From assembly GCF_017916365.1 (NCBI RefSeq), contig NZ_JAFMSU010000003.1, positions 744,001 to 808,000 on the forward strand: a DNA stretch of 64,000 nt. Direction: 5' to 3'. Under the pieces are notes generated by a model, which had not been told where the DNA came from, did no database searches, and was given only the letters and a program-made list of their open reading frames with translations. Position numbers and translations under genes: made by a program. Origin of the DNA: Rufibacter roseolus. GTDB taxonomy: Bacteria; Bacteroidota; Bacteroidia; Cytophagales; Hymenobacteraceae. This document shows, piece by piece, positions 18,222 to 26,465 of the stretch. Numbering within the stretch: the stretch's first letter is position 1; every line of letters starts with the position of its first letter.

Positions 18222-18445
18222 CGAATAACCGCTCAGCCTCCCTATCTATCTGGCGCATAGTTCAGAAACCTGCTAAAAGAAATACCTCAATTCTCAAATT
18301 TTTTCTTGGGCATGAAATCCGGGGCTACAACTCTCCTCGTAGGTCTCGCAAATTCCGCCGGTGAAAGGAGCCGGGCCAGGGCATGGCCTAAGGATGGGTA
18401 AGCCTTAGGCTATTGAAATTATTTCATCTTCAATTATTTAAAACT

Positions 18446-19201
18446 ATGGCAAAAAACACAAATTCAGTTCCAGAGCAGGGCATCCTGCAGGGATTGAAAA
18501 ACCCTCTTAACAGACGTTCTTTCCTTCAGTACACTGGGGCAGGCGTAGCGGCATCGGCACTTTTATTGGCAGGCTGCGATGACGATGATGACATGACCAA
18601 CACCAACATGTCTGGTACCGTAAACTTGGGCTCCGGCGATGTGGGTATCCTGAACTACGCCTATGCCCTGGAGCAATTGGAGGCGGCGTTCTATACCGCG
18701 GTGGTAGCGTTGCCGAACTTCTCCACCCTGTTCACCAGCGCCACAGAAAGACAGGTGCTCACTGACATCCGTAACCACGAGGTAGCGCACCGCGAGTTCT
18801 TCAAAGCCGCCATCACCGCCAATGCCGCCAGTCAAATCATCCCAAGTCTGACTCCTAACCTTCCTTCCAGTGCTTTGGCCAGCCGTGCCTCTATTCTGGC
18901 AACCGCCAAAACGTTTGAAGACTTGGGGGTAGCCGCTTACAATGGCGCGGGCAAACTGCTTACCAACTCGGCATTCCTGAGCATTGCCGGTAAAATTGTT
19001 TCCGTGGAAGCCAGACACGCCGCCGAGATCAGAGACATGATTGAGAACGGCACCTTCGCCAGCGGCGCCGCCGGCATTACCGCAGGCAACATTGTAGACG
19101 CCAACGGCCTGGATGTAGCCCTTACGCCAGCCCAGGTATTGGCCGCCGCCCAGCCTTTCATCAAGGAAACCATTAACGCAAGCAGTTTACCAACCACCTA
19201 A
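18446..19201 (+). CDS. Exported ferritin-like domain lipoprotein (Ferritin_2 type)
   Basis: 251 residues. The N-terminus carries twin arginines (NRRSFLQYTGAG, Arg23-Arg24), a hydrophobic run and a lipobox ending LLLAGC (Cys44), so it reads as a Tat-exported lipoprotein. Five aspartates directly follow the Cys, which resembles Bacteroidota surface-export signals. The four-helix domain has EQLEAAFYTAVV, HEVAHREFFKAAI and VEARHAAEIRDM, giving the Glu/His ligands of a di-iron ferritin-like fold (desiccation-protein type). The start at 18446 is chosen because MAKNTNSVPEQ leads well into the RR motif. The next gene is a paralog 13 bp downstream, likely the same operon. Confidence 0.85.
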   Translation: MAKNTNSVPEQGILQGLKNPLNRRSFLQYTGAGVAASALLLAGCDDDDDMTNTNMSGTVNLGSGDVGILNYAYALEQLEAAFYTAVVALPNFSTLFTSATERQVLTDIRNHEVAHREFFKAAITANAASQIIPSLTPNLPSSALASRASILATAKTFEDLGVAAYNGAGKLLTNSAFLSIAGKIVSVEARHAAEIRDMIENGTFASGAAGITAGNIVDANGLDVALTPAQVLAAAQPFIKETINASSLPTT

Positions 19202-19214
19202 TCATCAGAAAGCC

Positions 19215-20063
19215 ATGAATATCTTCAATATACTAAAAGAGGTAGAGAAAGTAGATCCGGAAATATTTGACCGCATTGATCCGCGCCGCGAAGTCTTCAA
19301 ACACTTCGGTGGGTTCGGGAAGAAACTGGCTGCTGCCGCTATTCCTATCGCCTTCGGATCTATGCTGAACAAAGCCTACGGACAGACAGCCGCCAACCCA
19401 TCGGTGAGAGAGGTACTTGAGTTTGCGCTGTTGCTGGAAAACCTGGAATACCACTTCTACCTTAGAGCCGCTGCCACAGACATTTTCCCAAGTGCCGCCG
19501 GGAAAACCGCTTTCGGGGTCATCCGCGACCATGAAAAAGCGCACGTAGACTTCTTGCGGGCCGCTATCTCAGGCATGGGCGGCGCTGCCCCCACCACCTA
19601 CACCGATGCCAGCTTTGACTGGACCGCCAATGGCTTGTTGGGTAATGCCACCTTCACCAGCTATCCAACCATGCTGGCAGTAGCCCAGGCCTTTGAAGAC
19701 ACCGGGGTAAGAGCCTACAAAGGAGCCGCTCCGGCCCTTATGAGCAACGACACCGTTTTGCAGGCTGCCCTGCAGATCCACTCGGTAGAGGCGAGACATG
19801 CCGCGCACCTGCGCCGTATGCGCCGCGACATGACCAATGGCGTGGCTGGCCTCAAACCATGGATTACCATGAAGGACAGAGGCGGACTTCCGGCCGAGTT
19901 CCAGGGAATCTATGACGGTGAGGAAAACACTACCCAGGCCACCGTGAACATCACCGGTACCTTCGGCGGGATCACGATTGATGCCAATGCTGCTTCAGAG
20001 GCCTTTGATGAGCCATTGACTGTGGCCCAGGTGAATGCAATTGTAATGCCTTTTATTGCTTAA
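19215..20063 (+). CDS. Second exported ferritin-like domain protein
   Basis: 282 residues, paralogous to the gene just upstream. An unusual N-terminus (DPRREVFKHFGGFGKK) is followed by a hydrophobic segment AAAAIPIAFGSML and KAYGQTA, which may be a variant Tat signal without a lipobox. ENLEYHFYLRAA, HEKAHVDFLRAAI and VEARHAAHLRRM supply the same ligand pattern as the first protein. In the C-terminal third both proteins share an LTPAQV/LTVAQV motif. The two are expected to be co-transcribed and exported. A terminator follows at 20079. The role, perhaps metal or redox stress, is inference. Confidence 0.85.
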   Translation: MNIFNILKEVEKVDPEIFDRIDPRREVFKHFGGFGKKLAAAAIPIAFGSMLNKAYGQTAANPSVREVLEFALLLENLEYHFYLRAAATDIFPSAAGKTAFGVIRDHEKAHVDFLRAAISGMGGAAPTTYTDASFDWTANGLLGNATFTSYPTMLAVAQAFEDTGVRAYKGAAPALMSNDTVLQAALQIHSVEARHAAHLRRMRRDMTNGVAGLKPWITMKDRGGLPAEFQGIYDGEENTTQATVNITGTFGGITIDANAASEAFDEPLTVAQVNAIVMPFIA

Positions 20064-20078
20064 TTTATTTAAATTATA

Positions 20079-20118
20079 CAAAAACAGGCCGGGCTTGTAC
20101 AAGTTCGGCCAGTTTTTG
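20079..20118 (+). terminator. Terminator of the ferritin-like operon
   Basis: CAAAAACAGGCCG pairs with CGGCCAGTTTTTG (one mismatch), with an inner GCTTGTACAAG stem. Confidence 0.85.
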
Positions 20119-20186
20119 TATAAATACGAACCTAAATCAGTATAAATATTTCCACAAAAACTTTTAATATATGGAATTAAAAGATG

Positions 20187-20194
20187 CATATTTG
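20187..20194 (+). promoter_or_regulatory. Near-consensus -7 box CAtaTTTG
   Basis: One mismatch to TAnnTTTG; 53 nt before the small gene at 20248. Confidence 0.35.
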
Positions 20195-20247
20195 CGTCTG
20201 CATAATACCTAATCCATCATAAATTAAATTACATCTTACTTAAAGAC

Positions 20248-20442
20248 ATGTTAGAGTACGTGAAATTGATTTTAGACAAAGTAAGCTTTGACTCCAGTTT
20301 GTTTGAAAAAGAACTGCGGAAAAGTATGCGGATGCTAATGCACAAAGAGTTGGAAACCTTGCGCGATTGGTGCTACAATCACTTCTCAGGCACTTATAAC
20401 ACTATTTTAGATAAGGTCTTCGGCAACGTCCTCACTGCCTAG
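20248..20442 (+). CDS. Small cytosolic protein of unknown function
   Basis: 64 residues, predicted largely helical, mixed charge ([23 protein letters not shown]), no signal peptide or membrane segment. I do not recognise a named family. It is preceded by an AT-rich leader with a near-consensus -7 box and has codon use like its neighbours. Its last 36 bases overlap the end of queG on the other strand, so the two genes converge without space for a terminator. The promoter and coherent amphipathic sequence make it likely real, but without comparison this stays moderate. Confidence 0.6.
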   Translation: MLEYVKLILDKVSFDSSLFEKELRKSMRMLMHKELETLRDWCYNHFSGTYNTILDKVFGNVLTA

Positions 20443-21381
20443 GAAAGGCGCGGGCTCAGTGGCCACAAAGTGCAGGTTGCGGGTAAGCCCGTCAAACCCT
20501 GTCCGTTTCACCGCCGATTTTCTGAAAACATCCTTAAACACCTCCTGGGTTAGCTCCAGCCAATCGGTTTTGGAAAGGTGGAGCAACTCTGGATGGGGCG
20601 CGAAGGCCGGCTCACGGTGCGCTTTGCTGAAACGGTTCCAGGGGCAGACATCCTGGCAGATGTCGCAGCCAAATACCCAATTCCCAAATTTCCCCTCCAC
20701 TTCCTGCGGAATCTGGTCTTTCAGCTCAATGGTGAAATAAGAGATGCACTTGCTGCCGTCTACTACGTACGGCTGTGAGATAGCATCTGTGGGGCATGCA
20801 TCCATGCATTTGGTACAGGTACCGCAATAGTCTTTGATGGGCCCATCAGGTTCCAGTTCCAGGTCCAGGATGAGCTCCGCGATGAAAAAGAAACTGCCCA
20901 CCCCTGGCCGGATGAGGTTGCTGTTCTTGCCTACCCAGCCCAGCCCGCTCTTCTTCGCCCAGACCTTGTCCATAACCGGCGCAGAGTCCACAAACACGCG
21001 TCCGCCCACCTCGCCAATCTCCTCCTGAATGTAATTGAACAGCGTTTTAAGCTTGTCTTTGATCACGAAGTGGTAATCCTGGCCGTAGGCGTACTTGGAA
21101 ATCTGGAATGTTTCCTGAGACTGGGTTTCCTCAGGGTAATAATTCAGCAGGAGGCTCACCACCGATTTGGCACCCTCCACCAATAAGCGCGGGTCCAGAC
21201 GCTTTTCAAAATGGTTGGCCATGTAGTGCATCTGGCCGTGCATGTTCTGGTTGAGCCAATTCTCCAGCCGGGGCGCCTCCTCCTCCAAAAAATCAGCCTT
21301 AGACACACCACAGTACATAAAACCCAGTTCCTGGGCTTTCTGCTTGATGAGTAGGGTATGCTTTGGGGCAAGATTGAACAT
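20407..21381 (-). CDS. queG: Epoxyqueuosine reductase
   Basis: 324 residues. It reduces epoxyqueuosine to queuosine in the wobble base of certain tRNAs, using a cobalamin and two 4Fe-4S clusters. The cluster motifs are [16 protein letters not shown] and [13 protein letters not shown]. The N-terminal half has [17 protein letters not shown] and the [13 protein letters not shown] block of QueG, and the middle has [20 protein letters not shown], where the Asp is the family's proposed proton donor. Length is normal. The gene overlaps the small plus-strand gene at its 3' end. A CAatTTTG box at 21411-21418 is the nearest promoter-like site. Confidence 0.95.
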   Translation of the reverse strand: MFNLAPKHTLLIKQKAQELGFMYCGVSKADFLEEEAPRLENWLNQNMHGQMHYMANHFEKRLDPRLLVEGAKSVVSLLLNYYPEETQSQETFQISKYAYGQDYHFVIKDKLKTLFNYIQEEIGEVGGRVFVDSAPVMDKVWAKKSGLGWVGKNSNLIRPGVGSFFFIAELILDLELEPDGPIKDYCGTCTKCMDACPTDAISQPYVVDGSKCISYFTIELKDQIPQEVEGKFGNWVFGCDICQDVCPWNRFSKAHREPAFAPHPELLHLSKTDWLELTQEVFKDVFRKSAVKRTGFDGLTRNLHFVATEPAPFLGSEDVAEDLI

Positions 21382-21450
21382 GGGTGTTGGGGTAAGCTGT
21401 TAGGACAGAACAAAATTGGGGGAAAAGAATTTCACTTACATCGTTTTTCT

Positions 21451-21488
21451 GCGTTAAGGGTGCGTTTCTGGGAAAATAGGCGCAAAAC
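21451..21488. repeat. Intergenic dyad, copy 6
   Basis: GCGTTAAGGGTGCGTTTC, TGG, GAAAATAGGCGCAAAAC. Lies between divergent queG and the RidA-like gene. Confidence 0.65.
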
Positions 21489-21650
21489 ACCTCCTGGTTG
21501 GCAGACAAATCCTTCCACTCCGTTGCGGAGGATAAACCCTGAGGTTTCCTTCCAAGTGGCTTTCCTCCCTAGCAGATGGCCCCTTCCTAAACAGGCGAGT
21601 AGGGATGTTTTTGGTTTCGGCTGTCAGTATGAAAACCTTTTGCCTGCACT

Positions 21651-22079
21651 ATGACCAAATCAATCTTTACCCTCCTTCTTATTTTGCTGGCGTACACGTC
21701 ACAAGCCCAGGAACAAACCGGGGCTACGCCAAAACTGTACCGTCCTAACCAGGAATGGAATTACGCCCAAGCCTACCGCAGCGGCAATCTCCTGTATATC
21801 TCCGGCACCGTGGCAAGCGGCCCCATGGACAAAGCCATTGATCAGGTGTACCGCACCCTGCAAGCCACTCTGAAGCAGTATAACCTCGATTTTACCCATG
21901 TGGTCAAAGAGAACCTCTACACCACCAACATGGAGGAAACCTCTAAGCACCACCTGGTCCGGAAGAATTACTACGGCACCCACACCCCAGCCGCCACCTG
22001 GGTACAGGTAGTTCGCTTGCTGGAGCCCAATGTGGTCTTGGAAGTGGAGTTGATTGCCGAGATCAAGAAAACAGAATAG
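21651..22079 (+). CDS. Exported RidA-like protein lacking the usual catalytic arginine
   Basis: 142 residues. A signal peptide (SIFTLLLILLAYTSQAQ, about residues 4-20) precedes a complete RidA/YjgF fold: YAQAYRSGNLLYISGTVA, VYRTLQATLKQYNLDFTHVVKENLYT and LEVELIAEI. RidA enzymes hydrolyse reactive enamine/imine intermediates in the cytosol. Here the position that is Arg in the PARS motif of active RidA reads PAATW, so imine deaminase activity is doubtful. Export to the periplasm is also unlike canonical RidA. A weak promoter is possible (TTG at 21611, poor -7 box before the ATG). It converges with ruvB at a shared palindromic terminator. Confidence 0.85.
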   Translation: MTKSIFTLLLILLAYTSQAQEQTGATPKLYRPNQEWNYAQAYRSGNLLYISGTVASGPMDKAIDQVYRTLQATLKQYNLDFTHVVKENLYTTNMEETSKHHLVRKNYYGTHTPAATWVQVVRLLEPNVVLEVELIAEIKKTE

Positions 22080-22099
22080 AGACAGGCAGGAGAAACAAA

Positions 22100-22132
22100 A
22101 AACCTCACAGGTTTTTAAAACCTGTGAGGTTT
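22100..22132. terminator. Bidirectional terminator; CCTCACAGG palindrome, copy 2
   Basis: AAACCTCACAGGTTTT, one base, AAAACCTGTGAGGTTT: 16-bp perfect arms between converging ridA-like and ruvB genes. Preceded by A-rich and followed by T-rich ends. Confidence 0.8.
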
Positions 22133-22233
22133 GCACATACATTTTCAAGTACTATTACCTCATAGTGAGCGCAGCTCCTACGAGTAGTGTCTTCCGTTTC
22201 TAGCCTGTTATCACCTAAATAGCCTAATAACGG

Positions 22234-23277
22234 CTACTCAGCGTTGTCAAACAAGGTACCGCTGCGTACGTGGTTAGGCGGAATTTTGCCCAGGTGACGG
22301 TACGCGGCCTCGGTGGCTTCGCGGCCCCGGCTGGTGCGCTTGATGTAACCTTCCTGGATCAGGAATGGCTCGTACACTTCTTCAATGGTCTCGGCTTCTT
22401 CGCCGCAGGCCGTGGCAATAGTGGAAAGACCCACCGGACCACCTTTGAACTTGTCAATGATGGTGCTCAGGATACGTTTGTCCATCTCGTCCAGACCATT
22501 GTGGTCCACGTCCAGGGCGTTCAGGGCAAACTGTGCAATCTCCACCGTAATGGTACCATCTCCCTTGATCTGGGCAAAATCGCGGGTACGGCGCAGCAGG
22601 TTGTTAGCGATACGCGGTGTACCCCGGCTACGGCGGGCAATCTCAAAGGCAGCATCCTCATAGATAGGCGAACCCAGGATCTCAGCAGAGCGCTGCACAA
22701 TAGAAGTCAACAGCTTAGAGTCATAGTACTCCAGGCGAGAGTTGATCCCGAAACGGGCCCGCAACGGCGACGTCAAAAGACCAGAACGCGTGGTAGCGCC
22801 AATCAAGGTAAACGGATTCAAAGAAATCTGCACGGAACGGGCATTAGGACCCGAGTCCAGCATGATATCTATCTTATAGTCCTCCATGGCTGAGTACAGG
22901 TACTCCTCCACAATGGGGTTAAGGCGGTGAATCTCGTCAATGAACAGCACATCGTTGCGCTCCAGATTCGTGAGCAAGCCTGCCAGGTCACTAGGCTTAT
23001 CCAGCACCGGACCAGACGTGATCTTGATATTGGAACCCAGGGAGTTGGCGATGATGTGCGACAGCGTGGTTTTACCCAGGCCGGGAGGTCCGTGCAGCAG
23101 CACGTGGTCTAGTGCCTCGCCCCGCATGATGGCAGCCCCCACAAATACTTTCAGGTTCTCCACCACCTTGGCCTGGCCGGTAAAGTCGCTGAAATCCAGA
23201 GGCCGGAGGGCCTTGTCAAACTCCTTCTCGGCGGGCGAAAAGTTATCGGCAGAGCCGCTTAAATAGTCTTCTCTCAT
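22234..23277 (-). CDS. ruvB: Holliday junction branch migration ATPase RuvB
   Basis: 347 residues. Hexameric AAA+ motor that drives branch migration of Holliday junctions with RuvA. Walker [11 protein letters not shown], Walker [12 protein letters not shown], sensor-1 region [19 protein letters not shown], arginine-finger and sensor-2 stretch [16 protein letters not shown], then the C-terminal winged-helix domain ([34 protein letters not shown]). Length is normal. RuvA and RuvC are not adjacent. It is transcribed alone; a CAAAGATT stretch upstream (minus AAtcTTTG) is at best a weak -7 box. Confidence 0.98.
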   Translation of the reverse strand: MREDYLSGSADNFSPAEKEFDKALRPLDFSDFTGQAKVVENLKVFVGAAIMRGEALDHVLLHGPPGLGKTTLSHIIANSLGSNIKITSGPVLDKPSDLAGLLTNLERNDVLFIDEIHRLNPIVEEYLYSAMEDYKIDIMLDSGPNARSVQISLNPFTLIGATTRSGLLTSPLRARFGINSRLEYYDSKLLTSIVQRSAEILGSPIYEDAAFEIARRSRGTPRIANNLLRRTRDFAQIKGDGTITVEIAQFALNALDVDHNGLDEMDKRILSTIIDKFKGGPVGLSTIATACGEEAETIEEVYEPFLIQEGYIKRTSRGREATEAAYRHLGKIPPNHVRSGTLFDNAE

Positions 23278-23565
23278 GTGTAAAATCTCTTAGCAGTCTA
23301 AGCAAAGATTCAGATGTAAAGATAACAGCTATCTGCCTAAAAACGCTCCATTGTTGGTGTAAAAAGCCATCTTTTTGCTACTATTTTTACCAAGCCCAAT
23401 CAACTAATCTAATTATTTTAGCAAAAACGTTTCTTCCTTACTTTCTCATATTTAGACTAAAAACAGAAAAGGCAGCCACGTTCCCGCAACTACCTTCTCT
23501 AAGATTTTTAATGCTGGTTTGTTAATAGATGAAACCAACACATTAGCATGGCTTTGCTCCTCAAC

Positions 23566-24063
23566 CTATCTGAGGTCTGCTTCCCAATAGGGCTTTATTT
23601 TTTGGAGCTTCCACAGATATAGACCCAATAAGAGCGGATTTAGTTTAAAGTTAAGAATAAGTCCCTCTGATCTATCCACTAATGGAAGCACAAACATAGC
23701 TGCAATACTGGCCGCTAAGCCGATACTTGCATCAACCATTCCTAGCCTAATAGCCCAATGCTTCTCCGTCCATAAGCCGTAAGCAGAAACACCTTTAAAC
23801 AAATACAAGATCATCAGGGAGAGACCTAGAAGTGAAAACGGATCAGTGGGCCCAAAACCGTATAGAGAGACCGAAAAACTATATCCCAATAAGCCCAGTA
23901 CTAATCCAATGGGGATCAGAAATCCAGATAACAGGAAAATCCAAGTAAAGATCTTCATCCACCAGGGCAACACATCCCGCCTTCTGCCTTTTACTTCTTC
24001 TAAGCTTTTGGTATCTACTAAATCCTCAAATCCAAAGTAGGCGTCTTTCTGACTTTCTTCCAT
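23566..24063 (-). CDS. Predicted membrane protein of unknown function
   Basis: 165 residues, not recognised. A charged N-terminus (MEESQKDAYFGFEDLVD) of about 35 residues is followed by four hydrophobic segments: WIFLLSGFLIPIGLVLGL, LLGLSLMILYLF, DASIGLAASIAAMFVLP and the weak LNPLLLGLYLWKL. Base composition is more AT-rich than the surrounding genes, which may indicate a different origin or weaker codon selection. It lies 19 bp upstream of the dehydrogenase stop... that is, it is read from the same strand and follows nothing recognisable; any link to the neighbouring dehydrogenase is unproven. Confidence 0.65.
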   Translation of the reverse strand: MEESQKDAYFGFEDLVDTKSLEEVKGRRRDVLPWWMKIFTWIFLLSGFLIPIGLVLGLLGYSFSVSLYGFGPTDPFSLLGLSLMILYLFKGVSAYGLWTEKHWAIRLGMVDASIGLAASIAAMFVLPLVDRSEGLILNFKLNPLLLGLYLWKLQKIKPYWEADLR

Positions 24064-24082
24064 TTTTTCTCTCTACTAAAGC

Positions 24083-25261
24083 CTATTTGAAAGCCTGAAT
24101 ACCGGTGATGTCTGCGCCAGTAATTAGCAGGTGGATGTCATGGGTACCCTCGTAGGTGATCACGCTTTCAAGGTTCATCATGTGGCGCATGATGGGGTAC
24201 TCGCCGGTGATGCCCATACCACCATGTATCTGGCGCGCCTCGCGGGCTACGTGCAGGGCCATGTCTACGCTGTTGCGCTTGGCCATGGAAATCTGTTGGG
24301 TGGTAGCTTTACCTTCGTTTTTGAGTACGCCCAGGCGCCACACCATGAGTTGGGCTTTGGTGATCTCCGTCACCATCTCGGCCAGTTTCTTCTGTATGAG
24401 TTGGAAAGAGGCGATGGGTTTATCAAACTGGATGCGCTGCTTAGCATAGTTCAAGGCGCTTTCATAGCAGTCAATGGCGGCTCCGATGGCACCCCAAGAG
24501 ATACCGTAGCGGGCAGAGTCCAGACAGCCCAGCGGACCTTTGAGACCGTCTATGTTGGGCAGCAGATTCTCTTTGGGCACTTTCACGTTATCAAACACCA
24601 GCTCACCGGTGGTAGAGGCACGCAGACTCCATTTGTTGTGGATCTCGGGGGTGGTGAAACCTTCCATGCCGCGCTCCACAATGAGGCCTTTGATGCGGCC
24701 CTGCTCGTTTTTGGCCCACACCACGGCAACCTGACTCTCGGGGGAGTTGGAAATCCAGAGCTTGGCGCCGTTGAGCAGGTAATGGTCGCCCATGTCTTTG
24801 ATGTTGGTGACCATACCGCCCGGGTTAGACCCAAAATCTGGCTCTGTTAACCCGAAACAGCCCAGCCACTCACCGGAGGCCAGCTTGGGCAGGTATTTCC
24901 GGCGCTGCTCCTCAGAACCGTAGGCGTAGATGGGGTACATGACTAAAGAACCCTGCACCGAGGCCGTGGACCGCATTCCGGAGTCGCCACGCTCAATCTC
25001 CTGCATGATGATGCCGTAACTGATGTAGTCCAGCCCGCCGCCGCCGTACTCCGTGGGGATGGTTGGCCCGAAGGCTCCTATCTCACCGAACTTGGGCACA
25101 ATCTCAGACGGGAAGTGCGCGTCCTGCGCCCATTTCTCAATGTTGGGGGAGATTTCGCGCTTCACGAAGTCGCGCATGGTCTGCCGGATAAGCTTGTGCT
25201 CATCGGTGAGCAGGTCGTCTACGTTGAAATAGTCTGGGGCGCCGGAGTTGTCTGAAGCCAT
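24083..25261 (-). CDS. Acyl-CoA dehydrogenase, glutaryl-CoA dehydrogenase type
   Basis: 392 residues, FAD flavoprotein. MRSTASVQGSLVMYPI and the catalytic-base region YEGTHDIHLLITG, together with RARE-like HVAREARQIHGGMGITGEYPIMRHMMNLE, match glutaryl-CoA dehydrogenase, which oxidises and decarboxylates glutaryl-CoA to crotonyl-CoA in lysine and tryptophan breakdown. CFGLTEPDFGSNPGGM is the flavin-site loop. A complete promoter TTG-N20-TAagTTTG (25293-25323) lies 32 nt upstream. The hypothetical membrane gene ending at 23566 lies 19 bp downstream and may be co-transcribed. The substrate is inferred from motif similarity, not proved. Confidence 0.9.
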   Translation of the reverse strand: MASDNSGAPDYFNVDDLLTDEHKLIRQTMRDFVKREISPNIEKWAQDAHFPSEIVPKFGEIGAFGPTIPTEYGGGGLDYISYGIIMQEIERGDSGMRSTASVQGSLVMYPIYAYGSEEQRRKYLPKLASGEWLGCFGLTEPDFGSNPGGMVTNIKDMGDHYLLNGAKLWISNSPESQVAVVWAKNEQGRIKGLIVERGMEGFTTPEIHNKWSLRASTTGELVFDNVKVPKENLLPNIDGLKGPLGCLDSARYGISWGAIGAAIDCYESALNYAKQRIQFDKPIASFQLIQKKLAEMVTEITKAQLMVWRLGVLKNEGKATTQQISMAKRNSVDMALHVAREARQIHGGMGITGEYPIMRHMMNLESVITYEGTHDIHLLITGADITGIQAFK

Positions 25262-25292
25262 AGTTTTTGGGGTTAACTTCGATGTCTGTTTC

Positions 25293-25323
25293 CAAACTTA
25301 GCAAGAAACCGCACCTCTGCCAA
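25293..25323 (-). promoter_or_regulatory. Promoter TTG-N20-TAagTTTG
   Basis: Minus strand: TTG at 25321-25323, 20 nt, TAagTTTG at 25293-25300. Full consensus; drives the acyl-CoA dehydrogenase gene. Confidence 0.8.
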
Positions 25324-25364
25324 CACTTGTTAGCAAAACCTTTCACGCCGCTGGTTTGGCTCTT

Positions 25365-25401
25365 CGTTTTAGGGCTCTTTTCAGGAAATCAGGGCAGAAA
25401 C
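25365..25401. repeat. Intergenic dyad, copy 7
   Basis: CGTTTTAGGGCTCTTTTC, AG, GAAATCAGGGCAGAAAC. Between two minus-strand genes; no other terminator candidate is visible after the transglutaminase gene. Confidence 0.75.
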
Positions 25402-25414
25402 AAACCCCGGCCAC

Positions 25415-26278
25415 CTACTTCGCGGAGTTATAGCTGACTTTCAGCTTTTGATAGACTTGCCCTAATTGGGCAATCTCCTGACCGTACTGGTGCAAGTTGG
25501 TCTTCCCGGTAAACGCCTGGTAGCACTTCGGGCCCAGGGTAGCAAGGCTAGATTGCCAGGCTGCCCAGTCCGGTAAAGTTTGCAGCCGCTGGCCGTAGTA
25601 TTGATTGAAGGCCTGCACCAGGTAGTGCTGGGTACGGTCTTCCAGCAGCTCTCCGCCAGGGCCCAACACAAAGATGGCCATGGGCACAATCATGTCATGG
25701 CCGGTGGGGTCCAGCAGCTGCCGTTCCTCAAAAAGGACGCGGCTCTTGAGCCAATCCTGCAGCCCCACAAGGCCCAGCGAGGGATCTACCGGTTGCCACT
25801 GTTTGGTGGCGACATCGTACACTTCCAACCAGACATGGTCATTGTGCTGCCGACCGAAGACTGATCCTTTGTTTCCTTTTTCCTTCACCAACTGCCGGGC
25901 ATTCTCCTGCCGTTGCTCACTTTCCTTGTGGAGGTTGATTTCCTGTACCGTGCGCTGCTGCACCTGCAGTTCTTTCAGCATGGCTTTAGTGATGGAGGCT
26001 AATTCAGCGCAGTTCCCTCCGCCCCGGGCGATGATCTGTTCCACCGTGCGTTTCTGGTAATCAGTGGCTTCCCACTCAAAATGCTGCACCAGCCAATGCA
26101 CCACTTTCTGGGTCTTGGCAAAATCGGTGGGTGAATCGGCGGTGAATTCCCGGGCAAACTGCCGGTAGTCTTTCTTAATCAGTTGCAGCCAGTCAGCGTC
26201 CGTTCTGCGCTGCGCCGCAGCCTGAGAAACAACACAGAAGAGTGCCGCAAGAAGTAGTAATGGGAAAAGCTTTTTCAT
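25415..26278 (-). CDS. Exported transglutaminase-fold protein
   Basis: 287 residues. Signal peptide MKKLFPLLLLAALFCVVSQA (about 1-22). The middle contains a transglutaminase-like Cys-His-Asp arrangement: GGGNCAELASITKAML (Cys), NDHVWLEVY (His) and WQPVDPSLGLVG (Asp). Such domains in bacteria act as cysteine peptidases or amidases in the periplasm. The C-terminal third (about 200-287) is Gln/Tyr-rich without a known motif. It follows the TonB receptor on the same strand, but a strong terminator lies between, so it should have its own promoter; I see no clear one. The fold is fairly sure; substrate unknown. Confidence 0.75.
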   Translation of the reverse strand: MKKLFPLLLLAALFCVVSQAAAQRRTDADWLQLIKKDYRQFAREFTADSPTDFAKTQKVVHWLVQHFEWEATDYQKRTVEQIIARGGGNCAELASITKAMLKELQVQQRTVQEINLHKESEQRQENARQLVKEKGNKGSVFGRQHNDHVWLEVYDVATKQWQPVDPSLGLVGLQDWLKSRVLFEERQLLDPTGHDMIVPMAIFVLGPGGELLEDRTQHYLVQAFNQYYGQRLQTLPDWAAWQSSLATLGPKCYQAFTGKTNLHQYGQEIAQLGQVYQKLKVSYNSAK

Positions 26279-26342
26279 AGATATTGAGGTATTGGGGTTT
26301 AGTTATGGGTTTGATGAGTGACCGTTTGTAGGGCATGGACCC

Positions 26343-26391
26343 AAAAAAAATCGCCGAAGTTGCATCTGATGTGCAACTCCGGCGATTTTTG
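26343..26391 (-). terminator. Terminator of the TonB receptor gene
   Basis: AAAAATCGCCG.AGTTGCA pairs with TGCAACT..CGGCGATTTTT around a short loop (stem about 19-20 bp, minor mismatch). Confidence 0.85.
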
Positions 26392-26430
26392 TTTCAGGTA
26401 AAGGTGAAAACCTAACTTAGACCAATTTCA

Positions 26431-26465
26431 ATTTTAGGTCGATTTTTATGAAAAGGGCTTAGAAG
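26431..26465. repeat. Intergenic dyad, copy 8
   Basis: ATTTTAGGTCGATTTTTATG, AAAAGGGCTTAGAAG; its right end overlaps the stop codon of the TonB receptor gene. Confidence 0.65.

Noticed and set aside
22270-22893. 207-codon plus-strand open frame
   Set aside because: Antisense to ruvB; no domain visible.
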